This document shows positions 36,945 through 61,687 of a stretch of 64,000 nt of DNA, in pieces. The number at the start of each line of letters is the position of its first letter. Position 1 is the stretch's first letter. Origin of the DNA: Ianthella basta (Eukaryota > Porifera > Demospongiae > Verongiida > Ianthellidae); the NCBI GenBank assembly GCA_964019415.1, contig OZ025875.1, forward strand, positions 960,001 through 1,024,000, read 5' to 3'. The notes beneath the pieces were generated by a model that ran no database searches, was not told the DNA's origin, and saw nothing but the letters and a program-made list of their open reading frames with translations. The position numbers and the translations under genes are program-made.

Positions 36945-39124
36945 TGTGTGTGTGTGACAGTTTCTGATGTAACAGATGCTTCTAGCTATGTTAGTGATGA
37001 AATAAGGGAAAGGTAAAATTTGAGCAAGCGAAACAACTTAGTTTTCGATAGTGTAGGACACTTCAACATGAGACTCTTCATCAAGTTCTACACAGAAACA
37101 CACACTCTGTATCTCTGTCTATATCTAAACCCTTGGACCAGAGTATCCTGCTTCATTTGAAGCCAAGTTACATGTAACTTGCTAAGCATCCCCTGATTCC
37201 TTCAAGTTGTGTTTGTTCTATGATTCCTTCCGTGTAGGCTGCTGCAGTTGAAGGCAGGAAAGAAGGCGATTTAGCCAAATCCGGTCCTCCTCCATTTGTC
37301 TCTTACGACATTTTTCTCAAGAGCAACCCGCAACGACCCAGGCCAAAGCCCACTTCTCTCGTGCAGACATCCTCAAGGGAGTTGAGTGGACAACAGCAAC
37401 ATCAACCCCCTTCATTACAAGAAGGATCTCGTGCACATGTTAGCTCTGAAACTGGACGGCAACCACCACACAGCAAGCCCAAGGATATTGGTGATGCAGA
37501 GATGCCGGCTACTAGGCCTGGTAACGTCGGTACACATGTGAAAGGTGTGAACAGCCAGCGAGGGAGGGGCAGGGGGGATTTCACACAGGACCGTCAGTAC
37601 CATTCTCAGAAGCCGAGTGGTGGTGCTTCTCGAACGCAAAGCTTGCAAGATGGAGGCGGCAGGCACAGTCAAGCCTCTCATAAGGAGAGAGATAGCACCA
37701 GTGTGCATGGATCGGCACCACAAAGCGCCCAGGGCAAGAGGCACGGTGGTGGTGGTGGTGGTGGTGGTGGTGGTGGGCAAGATCAGAGCTACCAAACGCA
37801 GGGATACAGGAGTGGTGAGAAGGGCTATCAGACACACAGCTCCCACAACCAAAGGGAAGACATCCGTGGTGGCGGTGGTGGTGGTGGTGGTGGTGGTGGG
37901 CAAGATCAGAGCTACCAAACGCAGGGATACAGGAGTGGTGAGAAGGGCTATCAGACACACAGCTCCCACAACCAAAGGGAAGACATCCGTGGTGGCGGTG
38001 GTGGTGGTGGTGGTGGTGGTGGGCAAGAACACAGCTACCAAATGCAGGGATACAGAGGCAATGAGAAGGGCCGGCAGACTCAAAGCTCCCACACCCAGAG
38101 GGAAGACATCCGTGGCGGTGGTGGTAGTGGTGGTAGGCAAGAACGCAGCTACCAAATGCAGGGATACAGAGGCAATGAGAAGGGCCGTCAGACACACGGA
38201 TTCCACAATCAAAGGGAAGACATCCGTGGTGGTGGTGGTGGTGGGCAAGATCAAAGCCATCAAGTGCAAGGATACAGAGGCAATGAGAATGGCCGGCAGA
38301 CAGACAGCTCCCACAACCAAAGGGGAGACGTCCGCAGTGGTGGTGGTGGTGGTGGTGGGCAAGAACGCACCTACCATACACAGGGCTACAGAGGTAGTGA
38401 GAATGGCCGTCAGACACACAGCTACCACAGCCAGAAGGAAGGAGTGCACAGTGGCAGAGACGGTCACACCACACACAGCCAAAACCAGCAGCACCAGCAC
38501 AGAAGAGACAGAGATCTCCCTGGCACGCAAGGCCATCAAACCCAGAAGGACAGGAGTCATGTTGGTGCACCTCAGTCTCAAAGAACTCAACTGCAGTGGG
38601 ACAAGGGGGATGAACATCACTTGCAAAGCAAAGGGAAGGCCAGTAGCGATGGTTCTTCAATGAGAGAGAACTCACTACAGCGGCAACAAGGTGATGATAC
38701 CCAAAGGCAATGGGACCAGCGGAGCAGTGGAAGGGTTAAAGAGGGGACAAGTCAATCAGGAAGAACCGAGTACAGGCACAGTACTCGTCACCCAGCTGCA
38801 GGTGCAGCATCGCAACCAGTATCAAGTGGTGTAGCAACGGAGCACCACAAAGGTGAAGAAGCACTAAAGTTTCATAGACCAGTCACTTCTGACACGACAG
38901 GCAGGCCTCACGGAAGCAAGCCTGTTAATTTTCCTTCCATGTCGTATCACAACAAAAAGTTGCGAGACCCTCCAGAGAGCGCCAGAGCAGGGAGAGGCAC
39001 AATGGAAGCTCCTTCTAGTGCTCCTCCCAAACCTACAGTCACCACCTCTTCTCCCCCCGTAGGTGGCGGCAAACCTGGAAGAAATGTTCCATATTCCGCG
39101 ACACAAGTGAAAAAAGACATCTAA
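34405..39124 (+). CDS. TDRD3-like protein with repetitive low-complexity C terminus, no Tudor domain
   Basis: The N-terminal half matches TDRD3, the topoisomerase III-beta partner with a DUF1767/OB-fold. Seven exons, in phase: 34405-34445, 35043-35136, 35329-35394, 36036-36217, 36412-36500, 36736-36797 and 37238-39124; 806 aa. Matches: TKLGWHLTSEGIEEC, LDLRAYGEKAVSEDI, VHGPLVLQLQRMKDIS, RMLKLQLTDGKCHFGALE, LPPGTKIRI, NGFLMLHPGCLTVLGGQVE and GPPPFV. The last exon (629 codons) has six units of about 39 residues, each a variant of QDQSYQTQGYRSGEKG plus a QREDIR piece and a poly-Gly run. Neither a UBA nor a Tudor domain is visible, nor any downstream exon encoding them before 41 kb. So binding to Top3b is likely while methyl-arginine reading is not. 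A separate Tudor exon further away cannot be excluded. Confidence 0.85.
34701..34866 (+). mobile_element. CAGTG-ended MITE-like repeat, copy 3
   Basis: Starts CAGTGGAACCTCCTTATAAAGGA and ends AATGGTGTCACTGTA, an imperfect inverted terminal pair; single internal core. Lies in intron 1 of the TDRD3-like gene. Terminal CAGTG and adjacent TA suggest a pogo/Tc1-mariner-type non-autonomous element. Confidence 0.7.
36866..36955. repeat. (GT)n microsatellite in TDRD3-like intron 6
   Basis: About 44 GT units, 70 bp after the donor of exon 6. Confidence 0.97.
37744..38450. repeat. Coding minisatellite, about 117-120 bp unit
   Basis: Six in-frame units inside the TDRD3-like last exon. The first two are identical over about 115 bp. 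Each carries a (GGT)n run of variable length (5-11 codons). Because all units keep the frame, antisense strand and +1 frame also stay open for hundreds of codons; those frames are shadows. Confidence 0.96.
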
Positions 39125-41125
39125 CACATTTTGCTTCTGTTCTTATGTTGGCATGTATTATATGTTGTATTGCTTTAGTATTGTAAACCATGCATAGAAT
39201 GGAATGTAAATTCAGGACACCTCTCTAATGAGGACAGTGCCTACAGTCCCAGCTACATAGAGATGTGTACAAACTACATACCTCTGAAATCAGGACATAT
39301 GGTCCACCACCAATACTAATCAAACTATCCCTGCATCTGGAATGGGGGGGGGGGGGGGGGGGGGGGGCACTTTATTATACATTGTACATTTTTGTGGAGA
39401 GCACTTTAGCCTAACTTGCTAGACCCTCCCTTGCAGTGAATAGATGCTTGAGGAACAAGTGTCTTACAGGGCTATATATAGTCCATCAGTCCGATCCTAA
39501 ATTTGTGACTTGCTCTATATATATATATACTGCATAAGAATAGACACACAGCTGATTTGAAGATGAGGACACGTAAAGGATTGATCCACTGTCTACAACA
39601 TTAATCCACACTATTAAACTACTGATCTTGTTCACCACAAGGCCAAGATCTCCCACTACCGCAGATACACATACTCACCATAGAAACGCTTATATTCACC
39701 ATGGATACGCTTAATTAAACTCACCATGTACCACCTGCACCCAAGTTCACCCTCCAGTGATGCAGGACATTCAAAATACCAAACATTGTGAATAAACATT
39801 TTGAGATCTGCACTTGATTAAGCTATGAATCTCATTATTGGCTTACTGAAGCAAACATATCGCCTTACACACTGCGCCACTGAGTCACTGGAATTGCACA
39901 ACAAACATCAGCAAACAAACAAACAAACAATAGCCGTACCCTCCTCATTTCCTAGGTGATTAAATTGCAAGGCACCTGTCTGTGAAAAGAACATTCAAGA
40001 CGAGCAAATACAGCGGAGGAGAGAGAAAGCTAAGAAACTTGCTTGTGCAGAGCTGCACTAGTACACCGAACCTCTCCTCCAGGCAGGCTGGTTGCAATTA
40101 TTTGTGCTAGTGAGGTTGTTTGATCCCATTCACATAGTGTCCCATCAATCTTGCCAAGCTGCAATCATTATCAGACTCATATCTACTCTACAGTATCTCT
40201 CATGTGAATCTGGTTCATAGCCATCGGACATCGTATCCCCAGTTCATTTTGCACATGGCCACAAGTACTATGCCATAATTCTATATCTCATGAATTTCCA
40301 CTGCTGTGTGTGGTCTATGTGCACTGTCATTCACATACACACATGTATATGGGCACCACACAACACATATACACATGCACACTATATCTACATGTAGCAC
40401 AGAGCACCAATCAAGTAATGTATAGAACATACGTACATACAATGCATGTATGAGCCATACTGCACCAAGTGCTGTATGGCCATTATTTGCATATGTAGTT
40501 GCAGAGGGTGAGGGCCAGTGTGGGGACAATTGAGCTTAGCAAGATGTAGCAAGAAAGTGCTACATACTTGCACAGGAGCACGCCTTAAAGGGAGTTTGTA
40601 CACTTTTACACTGTGCATGAGATAGCCTGGCACATTGAACCAGTGTCACAGCAAGAATTGGGACAGTGCTATCGGTTGGTTGCCACTCTTCAGCTCTTGG
40701 TAGGCAGCACAAGATGCGTGGTGAGAGACCCAAGGCCGTGCCCTTGTGCAAGCTGCACTTGGTTGCAGTGTCTTCAACTTGTCTCCACGCTGGTATTGAT
40801 CTTCTGCAACCTGTCGTGGTGTTCTTCCAGACGTCGACCAATGCAATAACTCCACTTACACAATTGGTGTACCTCACCTTCTGCAATTTGTGCTGTGTTA
40901 TGTACATAGTTGTGCTGTATTGTGGCAACTAGCACATTTACTGCATGATGTGAACTCGATAGGCACAGGCTGCAACTTGCCCTATAGCTCTATGTAGTGG
41001 TTGTAATTGTGCTGTTTGTGGCTGTGTGTGAGGTGGTGAGTGTATAGCAGGTACTAAGCTTATTGCATGCAATACTCAGTAAGTAAATTATGGCAGTAGT
41101 GGTATAATTTATACAGTACATATAT
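39125..41125. other. Intergenic, repeats only
   Basis: A partial CAGTG-MITE core at 39,205-39,300, a 26-base G run at 39,345, a short (TA)n at 39,518 and AT-rich sequence. I looked for Tudor-domain exons of the TDRD3-like gene and found none. Nothing else was recognised. Confidence 0.55.
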
Positions 41126-41470
41126 ACTGTATTAGTGTATAAAAATACCTTTAGAATTAAAAGGGATTTAGGAATGGCCAGCAGAAAAAACATAGAAACA
41201 AGCAACAGTAACTCAACACCATGATAATGCACATTTCTGTGCAGTTCGCTCTACATTCCTAATTTCCTTGTAACTGCATGGGACTAGCTAGCTAGACATT
41301 TGTGTCCATGTAGCTGTATACAAGGAAATTAGGAACGTAGAGCAAACATCACAGAAATGTGGTTCATCGTGGTGTTGAGTTACTGTTGCTTGTTTCTATG
41401 CTTTTTCTGTTGGCCATTCCACAATCCTTTTTAATTCTAAAGGAATTTTTATACACTAGTTTGTACAGTT
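41126..41470. mobile_element. Long-hairpin element (inverted repeat of about 145 bp arms)
   Basis: The left arm (about 41126-41272) and right arm (about 41319-41470) are inverted copies: for example GAAACAAGCAACAGTAACTC on the left and GAGTTACTGTTGCTTGTTTC on the right. They differ by a few substitutions and indels. The loop of about 46 bp contains GACTAGCTAGCTAGACA. It resembles a foldback MITE; no coding capacity. A diverged piece lies at 55.77 kb. Confidence 0.88.
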
Positions 41471-41539
41471 TTTGCATATCCAAAGGACTATGGCTACATT
41501 AGATTAGCTGCGGTGACTAATACCCCTTCCTTAAATTAG

Positions 41540-41766
41540 AAGATTGTGCAGAACATCGAGCACAGTTATGCCACTCTAGATGAACTGGCTGCCATGCTAC
41601 CAAAACAATATATTACCGGAACAAAATGGTGGGATCAGGGTATCTTAATACACAGGGAAGACAAATTTCCTACCCGCTCCAGCACTGTACTTATCAGATT
41701 GCCACCAGCGGCCAGATTACAACATTTCAAATACTTCTATACCCATCCGCTGTACCTGTGTGGTAG
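41540..41766 (+). other. Unassigned coding-like stretch
   Basis: An open frame with non-repetitive composition (contains DELAAMLPKQYITGTKWWDQ and FKYFYTHPLYLC), ending near possible donors, then a (CA)n. A second short open block with good splice sites lies at 41,862-41,935 (EIHPWMTTERSGAFKKS). I do not recognise the family. It could be upstream exons of the next gene, a separate gene, or a decayed element. Confidence 0.3.
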
Positions 41767-41773
41767 TGATCGG

Positions 41774-41775
<2 letters not shown>

Positions 41776-41820
<45 letters not shown>
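41776..41820. repeat. (CA)n microsatellite
   Basis: About 22 CA units within the unassigned open frame. Confidence 0.95.
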
Positions 41821-41823
<3 letters not shown>

Positions 41824-42102
41824 GGGTGGAGAGATACAACCTGTGTTAATATTATTATTCATAGCTGAGATTCATCCATGGATGACGACAGAAAGGTCCG
41901 GAGCCTTTAAAAAGAGCAACCAGCTCCAGGAAGGTCAGTTGTAGAGATGTGAATGAGCCTTGTTAGTAGCTTCTTCAAACTGCGATTCACTGGGATCCGT
42001 TCATGGCTATACGTATATCGAATTTCATGATGCTGTTTTTTCTGCTTGTGTTAGTGACAGCAGCTGTCTTCGTAGGCTGTTGTCCATACAGTGACACTCC
42101 CT

Positions 42103-42174
42103 GCCACAACGAACTTTACAACACTCAGCCCAAGTAAGCTAGCTGCAAGTCCAGTGCGCGCACACACACACACA

Positions 42175-42224
<50 letters not shown>

Positions 42225-42334
42225 CACACACACCACACACACGCACACACACACTTCTTTACACCTTGCCCCTATTTAAGGACAGCGGGCAGGATCTAGT
42301 TCATGATGCTACCACATGCCAACAGGTATTGACC

Positions 42335-42425
<91 letters not shown>
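42103..42425 (+). repeat. Inverted duplicate, left copy
   Basis: From GCCACAACGAACTTTACAAC through a (CA)n, the block CTTGCCCCTATTTAAGGACA, GGTATTGACCGG and a (GT)n. The non-microsatellite bases appear identical to the reverse complement of 57.57-57.98 kb. The intervening CA tract has the same TA, CG and CC interruptions in the same order. Confidence 0.93.
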
Positions 42426-42427
<2 letters not shown>

Positions 42428-42534
42428 CAATATGTCTGCGCTCTACACTACAGCAGCGTAATATGTATGAAGGTAACAAGAAGCTGGCCTGAGAGGTGAG
42501 CTATGTAGAGTCTGCTACTGCACACTCTGATACA

Positions 42535-42740
42535 GGGGGAGCGGGTAGGGGGAGAGGAGGGGGCAGGGAGGGAGGGGGAGGGGGAGCAGAAGGGGGCAGG
42601 GAGGGAGGGGGAGGGGGAGCAGGAAGGGGGCAGGGAGGGAGGGGGAGGGGGAGAGGAGGGGGCAGGGAGGGAGCGGGAAGGGGGAGAGGAGGGGGCAGGG
42701 AGGGAGGGGAAGGGGGAGAGAGAGAGGGCAGGGAGGGCCA
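42535..42740. repeat. G-rich purine minisatellite
   Basis: GGGAGGGAGGGGGAGGGGGAGCA-type units, about 200 bp, pure purine apart from the recurring C of GCA. Many G3-G5 runs on the plus strand could form G-quadruplexes. Confidence 0.94.
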
Positions 42741-42903
42741 GGGGAGCAGTTGTGGTTTGTCCTTGTGTGCATAGCTATGCAAGTATCAAGAATGATATCG
42801 ACCCACCTCTCTACCCAACGTCACAAAGACGATTTAGTTCACCTCACTTTGATGAAACACAATCAGTGTCAATAATCAGCTATTCTACCAATTCCTCTCT
42901 CAC

Positions 42904-42904
<1 letters not shown>

Positions 42905-42952
<48 letters not shown>
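42905..42952. repeat. (CA)n microsatellite
   Basis: About 23 CA units upstream of the LAMP-like gene. Confidence 0.96.
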
Positions 42953-42953
<1 letters not shown>

Positions 42954-43120
42954 GTGTCCTCGACCCATCACACTGTGCACGTAGAGTGTGGTAACTAAAA
43001 ATAGGTCTTTACTAACTTAACAGCCTTCACCATCAGCCCATAAATGTGGGTCAGCTGGTTTTACATTCGTATGAACACCTGTTCCTCTTCCTCCACTCCT
43101 ACAGACATCACAACGGTGAT

Positions 43121-45594
43121 GTTCTTCCTGCTGGTTGCAGTACAGTGCGCGTAATATACCAAGAACTGAGGTGCACTGCTTATCTGCACATCTTTCAGCA
43201 GTGGAGTCACTGGCCCACATGTTGCATCATAATCATATGTGTATTATATAAACAACATAGCCTATGACTCCCATATAAATTGTCACAGCATTTCTACTAA
43301 CTGTAGAATACAATTACTGTGTTTCACATATAAATTAATTGTAACATACATGCAGCCCATGTAGGTATGACAACCAGAAAATGGCTGTGCCTGCACAAAA
43401 ATAAATAATAATATGTTGGGACTTCAGTGTCAATAGCAATAACCCACACTTTTGTACATTTACAATGAGTAAAAAATATTCAATGTAAGAATGTTATCAG
43501 TCCCATAATTTTTCACATTTTTCTCTCATTTTTAGTAAATCAGTGGCTTTTGCTTACCACGCACAGCATAGTGCACAAAAAGCATTAATGGCATGTTCAC
43601 TTAACATTGCTCCACCCAGCAGAAGGAAGGTGGTCTCCTTCTCCCTTGCCATCCAACACAGCCACCTACACCTGTTTGTAGGAGGCAAGCAGGTTATGGA
43701 GGCTTGCTCCAATACAACTGAGACAAGGCTCAGAGGGAACAATATCACAGACAGCCTTGTAGTGACGGGGTTCGGACCAGCACATAGCATGGAGATAAAC
43801 TTCCGCTACGATCTAACTAAGAAGCCCAAGGTATGTACCAGACAAACTCATCTCCACAACAGCTAAATGCCTTCAAAACGCTGTATACCAAATGGGCATT
43901 GTATACACTGTACTACTCCGGCCGCATACAAATCTGGGCAATGTATCAAACACATATACCTAGTCTAGCTGCAAGCCCCTAATGCGAGATGACAAAGTAG
44001 GGGCTAGCAGCTATGACTTTTTTGTACTAAGCCACTGATGATGACAGCTGTATAGCTGCCGAAACGTTTGGCATTAATTTCCTGTTCCTGGCTAGTGAAG
44101 TCTCAATTGCTCCACGTCTACACCTAGCCACAAAGGTTTCTTCGCTTTTTGAAGGAATCGCAAAAGTGGAGCTACAAATGTTTGGTTTCACACACATGAA
44201 GAGCTAGCTAGTCAGTTGTATATCCCATACAGCCTTAAAGCCAGGCATTAATCAATATGTAGACTGCAGTAGTGTGATGGACAGCAGCACAGCATCTTGA
44301 TAGGTCAGGGTGTTAAATTATGACATAATGTTACTATAAATACATCATCCCTATTAAAGCAAACAGTTGTATAGATCATACACAAATGTATGCTCTCTCT
44401 CCCTATGTATGTCTCTCTCATGTGTGTCTGCAGGTTCAACGGACCCCAGCGGCAAAGACCACCATCACTCCTACATCGCCAGTCAACTTCTCCACAACAA
44501 CTATCATCACCACATCAACTGTCATGGCTACACCAACCGTCATCACCACATCAACTGTCATGGCTACACCAACTATCCTCACCACACCGAACCACACTAG
44601 CACAAGTAGCAAACACCAGGCAACCATTGTCACCAAGACCATCACCCCAAGCAACGAGCCAGAAAACCCATATCGGTGAGTGTTCAAACATCACCATGGC
44701 AACAAGTTGCCATCACCATGACAACAGGATGGCACATTGCCATGCCAGCAAGTTGTCTCAAACAGGGTTGCTACTTCAAATGACCATTGCCTACAGAGCA
44801 TCAGCCCACATGTCACATGTTACTGTATGTACAATTCTCATGTACAGTGGAACCTGTCTGAGATGAGAGATGGTCGGTGTGTGTTAGGCAGCCACCTCTC
44901 TAAAACAGCCAACCTCCCTGGCCCCAAATAGCACTAAAGCACTGTAATCTACCTCTGTAGAGCAGCCACCTCTCCATAAAGGTCAGGTAGAACTGACCCA
45001 CAGGTGGCTGTCTTAGACAGGTTTCACAGGTTCCACAGTGTGTATACACATACAGTGATGTATGCACTGCATGTATACACATACAGTGATGTATGCCTCT
45101 GACAGTCTTAGTGCACAGACACAATTCTATCAAACACATGTGTAACATACACATTCTGCATTGGACAAGATTCTGCAAGATGCGCACAAACAACCCAACT
45201 GGCTCAGCACGCCGGTCTTGATTGATGCTATAAAAATTTTACATGGTGAATATCCATCCTTCACTACAGGATAGAGGTGCTGAAAGTTGTCCAAGGCAGA
45301 TAAAATCAGGAAATAATTGTGCCCTCAACAGTGTTCCAACTTTCCACATTCCAATTTTAAACTTTTAACAAGAAACAAATTTTAACAATAACTACATTTT
45401 CAATCATATATTATTATTCATGTACTTTTAATTGCATCTGCTGAGTCTACCCACTTCTCGATCCCTCTAACTTTTTATCTTTTCATTCGTATTCACATGT
45501 ACCACATTATCAGTCAGTGTATGAGTGCAACATTTCTCATGCAACACAAGTGAACAAAAATGGACAGAGTGTTTCTATATTCTGGGAAGTCTCG
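43121..45594 (+). CDS. LAMP-like type I membrane glycoprotein (partial model)
   Basis: Likely a lysosome-associated membrane protein relative. Exon 1 (43121-43151) encodes a signal peptide (MFFLLVAVQCA). Exon 2 (43532-43830), in matching phase, reads SVAFAYHAQHSAQKALMACS, then EACSNTTETRLRGNNITDSL and VVTGFGPAHSMEINFRYDL. The pattern Cys, N-glycan sites, SLV, FGxxH and NF matches the first half of a LAMP domain (human LAMP1: SCGKENTSDPSLVIAFGRGH). Exon 3 (44433-44676) is a Thr-rich hinge with internal ACCACATCAACTGTCATGGC repeats. A further block at 45,511-45,594 (SVYECNISHATQVNKNGQSV) resembles the Cys-containing second half, but phase from exon 3 does not fit, so an exon is missing from the model. 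No transmembrane segment was found before 46.4 kb. Confidence 0.5.
44031..44072 (+). ncRNA. Hammerhead-ribozyme-like motif, copy 2 (plus strand)
   Basis: Stem I GCCA (44031-44034) pairs with UGGC (44069-44072); core CUGAUGA is exact; one extra U; stem II GACAGCU/AGCUGCC (one A-C mismatch) closes GUAU; GAAA; then CGUU, with GUU as the cleavage triplet directly before UGGC. Stem III is again only the self-complementary ACGU. The layout is the same as the motif at 18.05 kb although the stems differ in sequence. It lies in an intron of the LAMP-like gene, sense orientation. Confidence 0.58.
44843..45037 (+). mobile_element. MITE with CAGTGGAACCTGTCT termini
   Basis: Starts TACAGTGGAACCTGTCTGAGA and ends TTAGACAGGTTTCACAGGTTCC followed by ACAGTG, an inverted terminal pair. 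The interior (GGCCCCAAATAGCACTAAA) recurs at 47,070-47,105. A second family, related at the ends to the CAGTG element. Confidence 0.72.
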
Positions 45595-45814
45595 TGAGCC
45601 AGATTATTGCACAACTGCAAGTAGGAGTTGCACAACTGCAAGTGGAAGTTGCACAACAGTCTGGCACATGTGGCAACATGTTAGGCGAGTTAGTTTTCGA
45701 AGCTGGATGCCAAAGACATATCTGGTGACTTCATGAATTCATACACCATGCCATGGAATGTACATACAAACATAAGGTGTTAAAATGGACTCCTCCCTCC
45801 ATCATAAACAACAG

Positions 45815-46172
45815 ACTGAAGTCCCAGCTACATAGAGATGTGAACAAACTACCTCTGAAATAAGGACACCTCTCTAATGAGGACAGTGCCTACTGTCCCA
45901 GCTACATAGAGATGCACGTGCACAAAATTACCTCTGAAATAAGGCCACCTCTCTAATGAGGACAGTGCCTACTGTCCCAGCTACATAGAGATGCACGTGC
46001 ACAAAATTACCTCTGAAATAAGGCCACCTCTCTAATGAGGACAGTGCCTACTGTCCCAGCTACATAGAGATGCATGTGCACAAAATTACCTCTGAAATAA
46101 GGCCACCTCTCTAATGAGGGCAGTACCTACTGTCCACATTAGACACTTGGACCTGTACCAAACTGTCCCAAA
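45815..46172 (+). mobile_element. CAGTG-type MITE expanded into an 80-bp tandem array, copy 4
   Basis: Three nearly identical consecutive copies plus partials of a unit of about 79 bp (core GAGGACAGTGCCTACTGTCC, ACATAGAGATGCACGTGCAC). It lies downstream of the LAMP-like exons and 330 bp from the IK stop codon. Confidence 0.85.
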
Positions 46173-46498
46173 GGCATTTACTATAATAATGATGATAATA
46201 CATTATGACCACATCATTCTATCAATGATTGCATCATTCTATCAATGATTGCATCATTTCATCAATGACTGTAACATCTGATTAGGGAAACTGACCCAGA
46301 AATGACTGCATTTCCATACCTACAGTGTGGTATCTTTGAAAACAAAACAATTGCATTTCTACTAAGTTTGGCTCATGTTTGAACAAGTGCATCACACACA
46401 CACATAGCATGCATTAGGTGTACATGGACAGGGGTCAGTGGTGGGTTCAAAGTTCAGCTCCACATGCAGGCGGTCGCTCATGCTCACACACAATGTGA
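46173..46498. other. Intergenic, IK 3' side
   Basis: Contains a short duplicated ATTGCATCATTCTATCAATG. It should include the IK 3' UTR. Nothing else was seen. Confidence 0.5.
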
Positions 46499-61252
<14,754 letters not shown>

Positions 61253-61687
61253 CAAGAGTGCCGTCAATTGTATTCACCTTCAGGACCATTTTGTTGGAAA
61301 AGTTCAGTCCATACATAACAGAATTTTTTGGTCAGATTTCAGTCCAGCAGTGAAACACACATGTATATACAATATAAACTTACTAAAAATTTGTATAATA
61401 ATTCTCTGGGTTCATTCTATTGTAATGAATACAGGTTAAAAACAGTTTGCAGGAGGTTGTTCATAGTATCAGGCTGTTACCATGCCAACAGAGGCACTTG
61501 GGTAAAAGCCGTCATTACAACCAACCATGACAGACAGACATGCTGCCACATGCAGAGTAACAAGCAAAATAAATCTGAAGGAATTGAGGTGGTGAGTGGG
61601 TCTTCCTGTAGTGCTCCACTTGGCGGCACAACACAAGGTGACTGTGTAGCTCACCATGGAGCAGAACACACAAAGACCCACCTAACC
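61253..61687. other. Convergent intergenic region, MLH1 to PUB gene
   Basis: 3' UTR territory of both genes. No conserved block was seen; a minus-strand open frame around 61.5-61.7 kb has no recognised motif. Confidence 0.5.

Noticed and set aside
37415..38675. Open frames of 348-403 codons opposite or out of frame with the TDRD3-like last exon
   Set aside because: The coding repeat keeps all frames open. Only the frame that continues the OB-fold exons in phase is supported.
40560..40928. 122-codon minus-strand open frame
   Set aside because: No recognisable motif, no supported splice partners, and it overlaps a comparable open frame on the other strand.
39125..41125. Missing Tudor/UBA exons of the TDRD3-like gene
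   Set aside because: Searched by eye for the aromatic Tudor pattern and a UBA MGF motif in all forward frames; none was found.
42060..42340. Possible exons reading CCPYSDTPCHNELY and LPLFKDSGQDLVHDATTCQQ
   Set aside because: Most of this sequence belongs to the inverted duplicate also found in an MLH1 intron, and the phases do not join.
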